This document shows positions 1 to 8,391 of a DNA stretch of 34,678 nucleotides, piece by piece. The notes beneath the pieces were generated by a model that saw only the letters and a list, made by a program, of their open reading frames with translations, did no database searches and was not told the origin of the DNA. Where the stretch lies: assembly GCF_000772705.2 (NCBI RefSeq), contig NZ_JSBW02000028.1, positions 1 to 34,678 on the forward strand, given 5' to 3'. The stretch's first letter is position 1, and every line of letters starts with the position of its first letter. The DNA is from Xanthomonas vasicola (GTDB lineage Bacteria > Pseudomonadota > Gammaproteobacteria > Xanthomonadales > Xanthomonadaceae). Both the position numbers and the translations under genes were made by a program.

Positions 1-127
1 CAGCGTATCGCGCAACAGGTGTGTCATGCTGCGGGTGATCTGGTCGCGGTTACGCACGGTGCGCAGGCGCACCACCTCGTCGGCTTCCACGCGCAATTCC
101 AGCGTATCTTCCAGCGTGATGACGCGG
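1..127. repeat. Terminal direct repeat (assembly overlap of a circle)
   Basis: Bases 1-127 are identical to bases 34552-34678. The trbB reading frame continues in frame across the join: 669 down to 1 is exactly 223 codons and the frame resumes at 34551. A perfect overlap of 127 bases equals a common assembler k-mer size, so this is best read as a circular molecule of 34,551 bp rather than a biological repeat. Confidence 0.95.
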
Positions 128-669
128 CCGGTAACCCGGCCCATTTCGTACAGGACTGCATTGGCGAACGTGGTTTTCCCGGTGTTGCTGCCGCCGACGA
201 TGACGATGTTGTCGCGCTCATGCACCGCCTTGACGATGATGTCGCGCTGGCGCGGCGTCAGCTGTCCCTTGGTCACATAGTCGTCCAGCGTGAGTCGCAG
301 GTTTGATTTCTTGCGAATCACGAAGGTGGGGCCATCGGGCGATTCGGGTGGCAAGACGGCGTGGAAGCGGTAGCCCGATTCCGGCAGCTCGGCCGGGAAG
401 CTGGGATTGTCTTTGTCGGCAATCTCGCCAACGTGATCGGCCACGATCTTGATGACGCGTGCGCGTGTGTTCACGTCAAGCGTATCGTCGTGGCAGATCC
501 TACGGCCGTCCTTGGCATACCACAGGCGGCCATCGGGGTTGACGCGCACTTCTTCAACGGCCGGATCGTCCAGCAGCTCGCCAATGGCACCGCCGAGCGC
601 GGACTTCATCATGTCCAGCAGCCGGCTATGCCGGGTAATGGTCGTGGACACAGACGGATTGGCGTTCAT
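1..669 (-). CDS. trbB: TrbB/VirB11 conjugation ATPase, N-terminal 223 residues (gene continues at 34551-34207)
   Basis: Hexameric traffic ATPase of the P-type type IV secretion system, acting at the inner face of the cytoplasmic membrane to power pilus assembly and DNA transfer. The Walker A motif GGSNTGKT is at residues 159-166. Residues 1-150 form the usual N-terminal domain, with the segment VEEVRVNPDGRLWY near its start. The ATG at 669 overlaps the stop of the upstream gene by 4 bases (ATGA), so translation is probably coupled. The full protein across the circle join is 337 residues, close to the usual 320-350. The Walker B region and the C-terminal part are in the piece at the window end. 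Confidence 0.93.
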   Translation of the reverse strand, partial: MNANPSVSTTITRHSRLLDMMKSALGGAIGELLDDPAVEEVRVNPDGRLWYAKDGRRICHDDTLDVNTRARVIKIVADHVGEIADKDNPSFPAELPESGYRFHAVLPPESPDGPTFVIRKKSNLRLTLDDYVTKGQLTPRQRDIIVKAVHERDNIVIVGGSNTGKTTFANAVLYEMGRVTGRVITLEDTLELRVEADEVVRLRTVRNRDQITRSMTHLLRDTL

Positions 670-1157
670 GGGGTGGCCTCAGGATCGTGGTCGGCGGCGT
701 CGGGCTGCCCGGCCGCTGCGTGCAGGGCATCGAACTCGCTATCGGTTTGGGCACGCAGCAGCGAGCCGGTCAACTTGTCCAGCAGCGGCGTGCGCTGGCT
801 AAAGACCCGCTCCACGGATGCAATCAGGGCGTTGTAGAAGCCCTCTCCCGCTGCATTGCTGGCCGGGGTCGCGGCCGGCAGGCGTGCAAACAGGTTCTTG
901 GTCGTGAGCGTGGTCAGCTCCACCAGCATTTGATTGCCGAAGTGCACGTTGCGCACCTCGTTGCGCAGCGATCGCAGCTCCTTCAAGACCAGCATTTCTT
1001 CGGCTTTGGCGTGCTCGGGGTCGTAACGCTCGGCCAGCGCGGCTTCCACCACAGCGCGCAACGGGATGCGCCGCTCGACGGCTTCACGTTTTGCGAGCTG
1101 CATGAGCCGGGTTTCGACTTGGGTGTGCAGAATGGTCTTACCGTGAGACTTCTTCAT
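666..1157 (-). CDS. CopG-like ribbon-helix-helix protein between traG and trbB
   Basis: Protein of 163 residues. The N-terminal 50 residues (KTILHTQVETRLMQLAKREA onwards) have a beta-strand plus two-helix pattern like a ribbon-helix-helix DNA-binding fold. The middle (about residues 55-75) is charged and probably coiled. The gene overlaps traG by 4 bases at its start and trbB by 4 bases at its end. A CopG-type protein in exactly this place, between TraG and TrbB, is common in trb-type elements. Its role is unproven; a regulator or a relaxosome accessory protein is likely. The family assignment is by position and pattern, not by a search. Confidence 0.7.
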   Translation of the reverse strand: MKKSHGKTILHTQVETRLMQLAKREAVERRIPLRAVVEAALAERYDPEHAKAEEMLVLKELRSLRNEVRNVHFGNQMLVELTTLTTKNLFARLPAATPASNAAGEGFYNALIASVERVFSQRTPLLDKLTGSLLRAQTDSEFDALHAAAGQPDAADHDPEATP

Positions 1158-3211
1158 GGGAGCATGTAGTCAATGTCGTCGTCGGCCGCATCCATGCCAT
1201 CGGCTTTGGCGGCGGGGCTGACGGTGATTTCATGGGTGTCGATGTCGGCATCGGCGCCGATGTCGTCATCGAGCATGGGCGCGGCCTCGAAGGCCACCTC
1301 TGGTGCGGGCGTCGGCTCAGGGGTGGCGTCCAGGTCGCGGGAGTCTTGGACGGCCGGTTGCAGGGCGGCCGCCACCGCAACCGGCACCACAGCGGGGGTG
1401 AGCTTGGTCCAGGGGTTGGCGGCGACGGGCGGACCATAGGGGTATGGCCTGGCGCCGGTCTTGGCGACCGGCGCGTACTTGTGGGTCGGGTCCAGCACCT
1501 TGCCGCGCGCATCGGTCGGCGGCACCAGGTCGCGGAACTTGGCGTCGCTGTAATACTTGATTTTCACTGCCATGATCGGTGGCAGGCCTGCCACCACGAT
1601 GATCTTCTTTGACGGGTCCATTTCCCGCACTTCGCCTGGCGTCATCAATGCGCGGGCTGATTCCTGGTTGGACACCATCACGTGCCCCAACCACCCAGAC
1701 AACCGGCCTCCGGTGTAGTTGGTCTGCTGGTGAATTTCGGTGGTCATGCCAAGCGAATCGCTAATGCGCTTGGCCGTTTCGTCGGTGTTGGGCGCATACC
1801 ACACGTGGATGTGCGCACCGTCCATCACCGTGTTGCTCGGACCGTAATACTTAACGATCTGGTTATAACTCTGGTTGATCATCATGCATTTGATGCCGTA
1901 GCCGGCCACGTAGCCCAGCCCTTCCTCGAAAAATTCCAGCTTGCCCAGCGATGGGAACTCATCCACCAGCAGCAGCAGCCGGTGCTTGTTGCCCTCCGGG
2001 TGCAATTCCTCGGTGAGCCGGCGGGTGATCTGTTGCAGCATCAGCCGGAACAGCGGCCGCAAGCGCGACTTGTCGCTGGGCGGGCTGATCAGATACAGCG
2101 AAAGCGGGTATTTGGCGCGCATCAGGTCCGTGATGCGAAAGTCGCTCTCGCTGGTCGCCGCGCCCACGATGGGGTCGTAGTAGAGGTTGAAGAAGCTACG
2201 CGCCGTCGAATGCACACCGCTGCGCTCGTCGGCGCTCTTGTTGAGCATGGCCCTGGCTCCGATCGCAACGACCGGGTGCACCTTGCCGTTGCGGTGCTTG
2301 GTGTCGAGCATGTATTGCAGCGTGGCTTCCATCGTCCGTTCCGGGTTGTCCAGGAACATCGCGATGCCGGCCAAGGTCTTGTCCGGCTCGGCGTAGAGGA
2401 CATGCAGCACCACCGCCAGCAACCACGAGTCGGCCTCCTTGCTCCAATGGTCGGGTTTTCCCTTGCCGTCCGGGTCAACCAGCATGTCGGTGACGTTCTG
2501 GGCGTCCTTGACCTCGTTATCACCTGGTCGAATCTCGGCCAATGGGTTGAACCGGCAGGTGTCGCGCTGGGTCGGGTTGAATTTCAGCACGTAGCCGATC
2601 CGGCTCCGGTAACCCGATGTCAGTTCCCAGTTCTCGCCCTTGATGTCGTTGACCACCACGCTGGCCTGCCAGTTCAGCAGCGTGGGCACGACAACGCCCA
2701 CGCCCTTACCCGACCGGCTCGGGGCGGTGACTTCCAGATGCTCTGGGCCGTCATGGGTCAGGTAACGGCCGTCCTCAGTCATGCCCAGCACCACGCCAGC
2801 CTGCCCCAGCAGGCCCGATTTTTCGATTTCCTTGGCTTCGGCCCACCGCGCCGAGCCATGCGTCATGACTTCTTCCTGGGCGCGGGTGCGGTAGATGGCC
2901 ACCGCTACCATGACCACGAAACCCAGCACCGCCGACGCGGCAACGATGTAGATCGCCCTGGTGAAGATGTCCGGCGCGTAGGCGTTGTAATCCCACAGCC
3001 ACGGGAAATATGACCAGGGCGCATAGATGCCGTGCCCTGCGATTTGGAACCAGGGCGCGCCGAGCTGGGGCTGGTAGGCCAGGGCATAGGCCACGTACTG
3101 GCCCGCCGCCCACACGCCCAGAAAGATGCACGCCAAGCAGGCGACGATGGGACCGCCGCGCAGTCCGCCCGCGTGGCGCGTTTTCTCGCGTTGTTTGCTT
3201 TGTGGTGCCAT
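1154..3211 (-). CDS. traG: TraG/VirD4 type IV coupling protein
   Basis: Coupling ATPase of 685 residues that brings the relaxosome to the secretion channel at the inner membrane. Two N-terminal membrane segments are visible (about residues 20-44 and 86-106). Walker A is APSRSGKG at 163-170 and Walker B is the LLLLVDEFPSLGK segment in the middle of the protein. The last 100 residues are rich in Pro, Ala and Asp and look disordered; such tails may help substrate recognition. The length is normal for the family. The gene starts 5 bases after the relaxase stop and is translationally coupled to the RHH gene downstream. Recognition is firm. Confidence 0.95.
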   Translation of the reverse strand: MAPQSKQREKTRHAGGLRGGPIVACLACIFLGVWAAGQYVAYALAYQPQLGAPWFQIAGHGIYAPWSYFPWLWDYNAYAPDIFTRAIYIVAASAVLGFVVMVAVAIYRTRAQEEVMTHGSARWAEAKEIEKSGLLGQAGVVLGMTEDGRYLTHDGPEHLEVTAPSRSGKGVGVVVPTLLNWQASVVVNDIKGENWELTSGYRSRIGYVLKFNPTQRDTCRFNPLAEIRPGDNEVKDAQNVTDMLVDPDGKGKPDHWSKEADSWLLAVVLHVLYAEPDKTLAGIAMFLDNPERTMEATLQYMLDTKHRNGKVHPVVAIGARAMLNKSADERSGVHSTARSFFNLYYDPIVGAATSESDFRITDLMRAKYPLSLYLISPPSDKSRLRPLFRLMLQQITRRLTEELHPEGNKHRLLLLVDEFPSLGKLEFFEEGLGYVAGYGIKCMMINQSYNQIVKYYGPSNTVMDGAHIHVWYAPNTDETAKRISDSLGMTTEIHQQTNYTGGRLSGWLGHVMVSNQESARALMTPGEVREMDPSKKIIVVAGLPPIMAVKIKYYSDAKFRDLVPPTDARGKVLDPTHKYAPVAKTGARPYPYGPPVAANPWTKLTPAVVPVAVAAALQPAVQDSRDLDATPEPTPAPEVAFEAAPMLDDDIGADADIDTHEITVSPAAKADGMDAADDDIDYMLP

Positions 3212-3215
3212 CGGT

Positions 3216-6170
3216 TTAACTCCGTGTGAGTCCTAACGACTTGCCCTTGTCCAGCACATCCATTGCCGCGAAGCGGATGCGCACCGACTGGAAGGCTTGG
3301 TTCATGCTCTGGCCCTTCGCCAGCTGCACCGCGACGGTGTTGCCGAGCTGGCTTTGCAGGCCATCCTTCGCCGGCACCACCGCAAACGTCCCGTTCTGCA
3401 CAATCACGGCATGGGGGCCGCTGGGCAGGTTCTCGATAGCTTCCACGGTGCCCTGAAAGCGGCGGGCCACATCGAGATTGACCGGCTGGCCGTACTTGGA
3501 CGCTAGCCGTTTCTGTGCCTCGCCCAGCTCCATGCCGCGCATGTCTTCGTCAAAGCCGGCCTTGAGGCGCACGCCCACAGGAGTGCGCTCGGCCATCCGC
3601 AGTGCGACCAAGCGGTCGGTGCGGGCTTCCAGCGCTTCCAGGAACTGTGCTTGCGTGCGGGTGCGGCTGGTGGCGCCCTTCATCTGCTCAAGGCGTCCAG
3701 CGGCCAGCTGCTCGTCCAGGAACGTCCGGGCAATGACCTGGCTCTGCTGAGGCAGCGGCCCCTTCCCAAGCACGTCCAGGCGCACGAAGGCGCGCTTGGG
3801 GTCGCTGAGTGTGGGATCGGCGTTGACACGCTCCACCAGGTCGGCCGGCACCTGGAAGGTGCCGTCCTCCAACTTGGTCACATGGCCTCGGTGCGCCAAG
3901 GCGTCCATACGCCGCACGTGCGCCTCGATGTAGGACTCTGGCGTTGCGTTGCCGGGCAGACGTTTCGGGTCCCATTCCTTGACCTCTTCCAGGTGTGCCT
4001 CGGGGGAATAGATCTCATCCTGCAACCGCCGCAGCACGTTTTTGTCTGCCGCCGTGGCGACCGGCGGCGTGTAGCTGTCGAGGGTCACGGTGTCACCGAT
4101 TTGCCCGCGTTCGACAAGGTGCCGCTCCGACGGGGCACTGAGCGTTGCGTAATGCACCTGGCCGTCGAAGCCGGCGACGATGACGTATTCGGCGCCCGAT
4201 CGTTTGTCGGCTTGCCCACGGTCCAGAATGACGCCCTGGACCGGCCCAGATGTCTCTAGGCTCTTTTCGTCCGCCAGTTGCCCGCTCTGGCTCCGCTCGG
4301 CTCGAAGATGCGGCTTCAACAGTCCCGCGACCTGGTGCTTTTGCACCACCGCGCGCTCCATGTCGCGCAACTCGTCGTCAAAGCCGGCCTTCAGACGCAC
4401 CCCAGCGGGAGTGCGCTGGGCCAGCTGCAACTCAACCAGGCGGTCGGCACGCGCCTCCAGTGCGTCTAGGAGCTGCACCTGGGTGCGTGTGCGGATAGTG
4501 GTGTTCTTGAGCTGCTCAAGGCGACCAGCGGCCAGCTGGTCGTCAAGGAACGTTCGCGCGATGACCTGGCTCTGGCGGTTGAGCGAGCCTTGCGCCTTCA
4601 CGTCCAGACGCACGAACGAGTTTTTGTCACGGGCAATGGCTGGATCGCCATCGAGCCGCGCCAAGAGGTCTGCCGGCACACGAAACGTGCCGTCAGCCAG
4701 CTTGGTGACGTGTCCTCGGCTCGCCAGTGCTTCCATGCGGTTGACGTGCGCATCAATGTAGGACTCCGGCGTTGCATTCGCAGGCAAGCGCTTCGGGTCC
4801 CACGCCTTCACCTCGGCCAGATGCGCGTCTGGGAGATAGACGCCGCTCTTCAAGCGCCTTAGCACGTTCTTGTCCGCTGACGTGGCGGCTGGCGGGGTGT
4901 AGGTGCCCAGCTCCACGGTGTCGCCGATGCGTCCGCGCTCAGGCATGTGTCGTTCTGAGTGCATGCTAAGCGTCGCGTAATGCACTTGGCCGTCGAATCC
5001 GCCAACGATGATGTATTCGGTGCCTGACAGTTTGTCTGCCAAGCCGCGATCCAGGATGACACCCTGCACGGGTGCAGCCTTCAGGCTGTCCTTGTCGGCC
5101 AATAGACCACGCCGGCTCCGTTCGGCATCAATGTGCGGCTTGAGTTCCGTTGCTAGCCTGCGCTCCTGCGCCATCGCACGCATCGCCTCCGGCGCGTTCG
5201 CGTGGATCTTCCAACGACCGGGCATCTGTTCGGTGGCTAAGCCGTGGTCACGCAGGATCGCCAGCCGCTGTAGCCGCAATTGCCGCTGTGCATTGCGGAA
5301 CGGATCTGCATGCACCTTGCCGGCATAGATTAGGCCGCTTTCGCGGCTCTGCTGCTCCCGAAGCATGGACGCATCCAGACCCGTCCAGCGCTCTTGCGTG
5401 ACCTCCTTCGCAGCAGAGCGATAGATGTCGATATCGCTCCGATATCCCAGCTCACGCGTTGCCAGCTCACGTGCCCGCTCGCGCATGCCATTGCTGATGT
5501 AGTCGCGGCTAATCACCAGGTCGCCGCCCTTGTCATCCACCCCACGCACGATGATGTGCACGTGCGGGTTGTCGGTGTCATGGTGGGCGACGGCCATCCA
5601 GTCCAGTTTTGTCCCTAGATCCTGCTCCATTTGTTGCATCAAAGCGCGGGTGTAGCCTTCTAGATTCAAGCTCGCGCCATCTTCCGGCGAGACGATGAAT
5701 CGGAACGAATGCCGATCAGGTTCTGCCCGGTCCACGAACTGCGATGTCTGCTCGCGCGTGAGTTCGCCCGTGTCGGTAAACGGACGGGCCGGCCCACCAT
5801 CCTTGTCTACGCCGTGGCGTTGGGCATAGTCCACGTGCCGCTGCATGGCGGCTTTTGCTCCGACCCGTGGTGCTGCAACCACACGGGCCTTGATGGTGAC
5901 GCGCTGCTGTCGGCTTCCAGTGTTGATCCTGACGCCAGCGCCGCGCCCAGCATGGTGCGTGGTCGCGCCGGAAATGCGCCCGGTCCGTGCCGCCCGCTTG
6001 GCAGCACTTTTGACACGGCTGATGACTTCATTGACCTGGGAGTTGTTACGCGCCTGGCGCCCCTTGGACAGGCGAACGCGCAGCGGCTTGTCGGTGCTGC
6101 TTGCACCCTGACCGCCCTTCCCAGCGCGCTGGTCTGGCCCTGCTGAGCTGCGCTTTTCACTACCGACCAC
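3216..6170 (-). CDS. VirD2-type relaxase with DUF3363 region and an internal tandem duplication
   Basis: Relaxase of 984 residues that would nick oriT and lead the strand into the recipient. The metal-binding motif HHDTDNPHVH is at residues 196-205, and the family motif QMEQDLGTKLDW lies just before it. The candidate catalytic tyrosine is Y115 in RHVDYAQRHGVDKDG. The C-terminal DUF3363 part is unusually long: residues 343-617 and 618-892 are two diverged copies of one 275-residue unit. Without one copy the protein would be about 709 residues, near what is usual for the family. Start is GTG at 6170 with GGGAG six to seven bases upstream. TraG follows after 5 bases. The MOB class (P-like) is my inference from the motif layout. 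Confidence 0.93.
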   Translation of the reverse strand: MVGSEKRSSAGPDQRAGKGGQGASSTDKPLRVRLSKGRQARNNSQVNEVISRVKSAAKRAARTGRISGATTHHAGRGAGVRINTGSRQQRVTIKARVVAAPRVGAKAAMQRHVDYAQRHGVDKDGGPARPFTDTGELTREQTSQFVDRAEPDRHSFRFIVSPEDGASLNLEGYTRALMQQMEQDLGTKLDWMAVAHHDTDNPHVHIIVRGVDDKGGDLVISRDYISNGMRERARELATRELGYRSDIDIYRSAAKEVTQERWTGLDASMLREQQSRESGLIYAGKVHADPFRNAQRQLRLQRLAILRDHGLATEQMPGRWKIHANAPEAMRAMAQERRLATELKPHIDAERSRRGLLADKDSLKAAPVQGVILDRGLADKLSGTEYIIVGGFDGQVHYATLSMHSERHMPERGRIGDTVELGTYTPPAATSADKNVLRRLKSGVYLPDAHLAEVKAWDPKRLPANATPESYIDAHVNRMEALASRGHVTKLADGTFRVPADLLARLDGDPAIARDKNSFVRLDVKAQGSLNRQSQVIARTFLDDQLAAGRLEQLKNTTIRTRTQVQLLDALEARADRLVELQLAQRTPAGVRLKAGFDDELRDMERAVVQKHQVAGLLKPHLRAERSQSGQLADEKSLETSGPVQGVILDRGQADKRSGAEYVIVAGFDGQVHYATLSAPSERHLVERGQIGDTVTLDSYTPPVATAADKNVLRRLQDEIYSPEAHLEEVKEWDPKRLPGNATPESYIEAHVRRMDALAHRGHVTKLEDGTFQVPADLVERVNADPTLSDPKRAFVRLDVLGKGPLPQQSQVIARTFLDEQLAAGRLEQMKGATSRTRTQAQFLEALEARTDRLVALRMAERTPVGVRLKAGFDEDMRGMELGEAQKRLASKYGQPVNLDVARRFQGTVEAIENLPSGPHAVIVQNGTFAVVPAKDGLQSQLGNTVAVQLAKGQSMNQAFQSVRIRFAAMDVLDKGKSLGLTRS
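3495..5144 (-). repeat. Tandem duplication of 825 bp inside the relaxase gene
   Basis: Unit 1 is about 5144-4320 (residues 343-617) and unit 2 about 4319-3495 (residues 618-892). Both contain the same landmarks at a constant 275-residue offset: LKPH (343/618), QVHYATLS, SYTPP/TYTPP, WDPKRLP, GHVTKL, QSQVIARTFLD and VRLKAGFD. The copies differ at many residues, so the event is old and the reading frame has been kept. Confidence 0.9.
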
Positions 6171-6470
6171 GGTCGTCTCCCGGCCCTTAAAACCATGTTG
6201 TAGTTTACAACAACATTAAATGTTAATGTGGTACAAAAAATCTAATAGAAAGAGTCAGTTGAAACCCACATACCACACACACTTTTATCTTGCCCTTCTT
6301 TTTCCGCTTCTCCGCTTTTGCCTTCCGACGCCCTCACCCTCTCCGATCACACCCACCCTTCGCAGAAACCACAATGCCCGCTCTGGCTCTGCTGTAGCGC
6401 GTCTCGGAACCGTCGGCCTCGACCAAGCCCCACCCTATCGGACGCTACCCGCACAACGCCGCACAAGCGG
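6171..6470. other. AT-rich intergenic region, candidate oriT and relaxase promoter
   Basis: This 300-bp gap between trbN and the relaxase gene has no convincing gene. Near the relaxase start are two adjacent palindromes, GTTGTA-GTT-TACAAC (6197-6211) and AACATT-A-AATGTT (6212-6224), which look like operators. Farther out lie TGTGGTA (6227-6233) and its inverse TACCACA (6271-6277), then TATCTTGC at 6286-6293. That sequence fits the YATCYTG|Y nic pattern of P-type relaxases, with the cut predicted after G6292 on the plus strand. Location upstream of the relaxase supports an oriT, but the nic site is a pattern match only. Confidence 0.4.
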
Positions 6471-7061
6471 TCAGCGTGGCCTCGGTTGTGCAGCCTTCGG
6501 CCCGGTCCCTGCAAACCCTGTGGGCGCGGCTGCGGGCGACATCACGGGAACAGCATTGGCTTGGGCTTTGGTGGACCGGCGGCCGCTCGCCTTCCCGCTT
6601 GCCGGGAAGTTCACCGCCACCCCAGCTGCTTGCGACACCCAGCTCACGTAACCATTGCTCAATCCGCGCGACTCGTTGCCGGTGTTGTACATCGACAAGG
6701 CGCCCAGCAGCGCAGGCTTTTCGGCGCGATATTTGGCCCATGTTTGGGCGTAGTTCCGGGCCAGAATGGTGGTGCCAAGTCGGATGTTTGTGCATGGGTC
6801 TAGTAGGTCAACCGGCGTCACTCCGAACCTGGTCAGATGCTGCGAGTTGATCTGCATCAGCCCGATATCGGTACTGCGACCGGCCCGCACCTGTTCAACT
6901 GCGATCCGCTGGGCTTCGTCAAACCGGGTCGGGTAAAAGCTACGGACCTGGTTGTTGATGGCATACGGATTGCCGCCACTCTCATGCTTGATGATCGCCT
7001 GTACGGTTTGCGGATGTACGCCGATAGAGCAGGCGAGAATCACTGACATTAGGTCATTCAT
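6471..7061 (-). CDS. trbN: TrbN/VirB1-like lytic transglycosylase
   Basis: Protein of 196 residues of the SLT (lysozyme-like) family that opens peptidoglycan for the transfer channel. The catalytic glutamate is E27 in IIKHESGG. The family motifs GLMQINSQHL and LSMYNTGN follow in order. No clear cleavable signal is seen, although the N-terminus is hydrophobic. The last 45 residues are a low-complexity Ala/Pro tail. ATG at 7061 has GGAG six bases upstream and overlaps the end of traF by 8 bases, so the two are translationally coupled. Periplasmic action is inferred from the family. Confidence 0.9.
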   Translation of the reverse strand: MNDLMSVILACSIGVHPQTVQAIIKHESGGNPYAINNQVRSFYPTRFDEAQRIAVEQVRAGRSTDIGLMQINSQHLTRFGVTPVDLLDPCTNIRLGTTILARNYAQTWAKYRAEKPALLGALSMYNTGNESRGLSNGYVSWVSQAAGVAVNFPASGKASGRRSTKAQANAVPVMSPAAAPTGFAGTGPKAAQPRPR

Positions 7062-7650
7062 GATCGACTCCCATCGAGGGTGCTTGCGTCCACAACGGTG
7101 TGATGCCTCCGGCGACTACTGACAGCGGAACGAACCCGTAATAGCGGCCGTCAAAGCTGTTGGCGAGACCATCACCGATGGTGAAGATGTGCCCCGCTGG
7201 GACTCGCGTGCAGCCTTGTAAGACGTGAGGCAATGCCACGCCTGTTCGGTCGGTGGCAGCGACCGCGCCCACACGCCGATAGGTGGCTGGGTGCCCTGCG
7301 GCTGTTGGGGTTGCAATGCTGACTTCGGTGTTGACGCATACCGTGTCGCCGGCAACCGCACCGACACGCTTGATGTAAAGACTTCCGGGCTTCATCCAGC
7401 CGCGTTCAAAGCCATAACGCGCTGCCGCATTATGTGGGGAGAAAGCGACCAGCTGGCCCCGCTCTGCGCTACGTTTATTGCGATTCAGGAGGTACAGACC
7501 TTGCGCCACGCTTGGCGAAAGGTTGGCAATTACGGTGAAACCTAGCGAGGCCAGACTACGCGCACTTGCCCATCCAAAGGCGGGGGCAATCACTGCTAGG
7601 CCTAGGCCGAGTGCTAGCCCTTTGATGAGCTTCTTTCGTGTCACAGACAT
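7054..7650 (-). CDS. traF: TraF-like S26 signal peptidase for pilin maturation
   Basis: Protein of 198 residues. One N-terminal membrane segment (about residues 8-30) is followed by LSPSVAQGLYLLN, where S47 is the likely catalytic serine, and by YIKRVGAVAGD, where K94 is the likely general base. The motif IGDGLANSFDGRYYGFV near the end matches the conserved GDN.xSxDGRYxG block of the family, with an extra Leu-Ala. TraF in IncP plasmids trims and cyclises the TrbC pilin, and a trbC gene is present here. RBS GAGG lies nine bases before ATG 7650. It is 4 bases after the DUF2840 stop and overlaps trbN. Confidence 0.9.
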   Translation of the reverse strand: MSVTRKKLIKGLALGLGLAVIAPAFGWASARSLASLGFTVIANLSPSVAQGLYLLNRNKRSAERGQLVAFSPHNAAARYGFERGWMKPGSLYIKRVGAVAGDTVCVNTEVSIATPTAAGHPATYRRVGAVAATDRTGVALPHVLQGCTRVPAGHIFTIGDGLANSFDGRYYGFVPLSVVAGGITPLWTQAPSMGVDHE

Positions 7651-7654
7651 GCCG

Positions 7655-8122
7655 CTAACCTCGCCTTTTGCGGGGGAGTTTGGCTCTCACGTCGGCGGTT
7701 AAAACCTTCAACCGCGCCAGTGGCATGCGCTGGAAAAACTGTTCGATACGCGCCAATTCTAGCCGATTTAGGGTGTCAATTTTTGACCGATTCAGGGCTA
7801 ACCAAGCCACATAAGCGCGCACCCGCGTTGCCCCTGTGATGTCGGCCAGAATGGCGACATCTGGGCGCACTGCCGGCACGCTTTCGCCCACCTGTCCATA
7901 AGGTAATGCCTCGCATAGCACAACCCGCCATCGCGTTGTGCCGTAGTCATTCTGCTCCCATAGATCGAGCGCAAACCGGTCACCAGGTTCGAAGCTCAGA
8001 AGCCGGCGACGGGTGCCATCTTCGCCGATCACCCAGCGGCCAACCTGGCGCGGCTTGCCGGCCAGAATCCGCCGGTTCGTCCAGCCCTTGGCGAACGCTT
8101 CGATAACCTGGGCGGCCATCAT
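7655..8122 (-). CDS. DUF2840 family protein
   Basis: Protein of 155 residues resembling DUF2840, a family of unknown function found next to traF in trb-type conjugative elements. Visible family landmarks are the FEPGDRFALDLWEQNDYGT block near residue 50 and VPAVRPDVAILADITGATRV after it. Two ATG codons stand in tandem at 8122 and 8119; AGG lies just upstream. The C-terminus is basic (AKLPRKRRG). The order parA, small protein, DUF2840, traF, transglycosylase is the one usually seen in such elements, which supports the call. The start lies directly at the edge of the GCATGC array. Confidence 0.8.
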   Translation of the reverse strand: MMAAQVIEAFAKGWTNRRILAGKPRQVGRWVIGEDGTRRRLLSFEPGDRFALDLWEQNDYGTTRWRVVLCEALPYGQVGESVPAVRPDVAILADITGATRVRAYVAWLALNRSKIDTLNRLELARIEQFFQRMPLARLKVLTADVRAKLPRKRRG

Positions 8123-8388
8123 CAGGCCTGCATGCACGCATGCTTGACGCCTTGCATGCAGACGATACAAGCCTGGCCAACGCACCACTGCATGCAAGCT
8201 GCTTTAGCGGCTTGCAGGCTTGCATGCACCTTGCGGAAACGCATGCAAGCCAACTTGCATGCGTGCATGCACTGTGCGGTGCTGACATGCATGCGTAACT
8301 GCAAGATTGCACGCATGCATGCCTGCGTGCAATCTTGCATGCAAACATGCATGCAACTAAACATGCAAGCTGCGTTGCATGCGCACAT
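8122..8388 (-). CDS. Possible Cys/Met-rich 88-residue protein encoded by the GCATGC array
   Basis: An uninterrupted frame fills the gap between the ParG-like gene (stop at 8392) and DUF2840, and its TGA overlaps the DUF2840 ATG as TGATG. The product would hold about 15 cysteines in patterns such as CMHACKLACM. No ribosome binding site is visible, and the same array is also open in other frames on both strands because GCATGC repeats cannot encode stops easily. I think this is more likely a by-product of the DNA array than a gene, but the exact fit and stop-start overlap keep it worth listing. Confidence 0.2.
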   Translation of the reverse strand: MCACNAACMFSCMHVCMQDCTQACMRAILQLRMHVSTAQCMHACKLACMRFRKVHASLQAAKAACMQWCVGQACIVCMQGVKHACMQA

Positions 8389-8391
8389 GCG
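8123..8391. repeat. GCATGC array (candidate centromere)
   Basis: About 15 copies of GCATGC occur in 270 bases, many extended to TTGCATGC, GCATGCAAGC or GCATGCATGC. A hexamer is expected about once per 4 kb by chance. The motif is self-complementary, so a dimeric DNA-binding protein could bind it from either side. The array sits just downstream of a ParA gene and a small RHH-like gene, which is where a type Ib partition site could be. A second cluster lies in the parA promoter. A role in partition is inference. Confidence 0.75.

Noticed and set aside
1682..3013. Plus-strand frame of 443 codons opposite traG
   Set aside because: It is the antisense shadow of the conserved coupling protein gene, as expected in GC-rich DNA.
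8123..8391. CRISPR array or tRNA-like cluster in the GCATGC region
   Set aside because: The motif is a short palindrome at irregular spacing, without constant repeats of 24-40 bases or equal spacers, and no cas gene is present.
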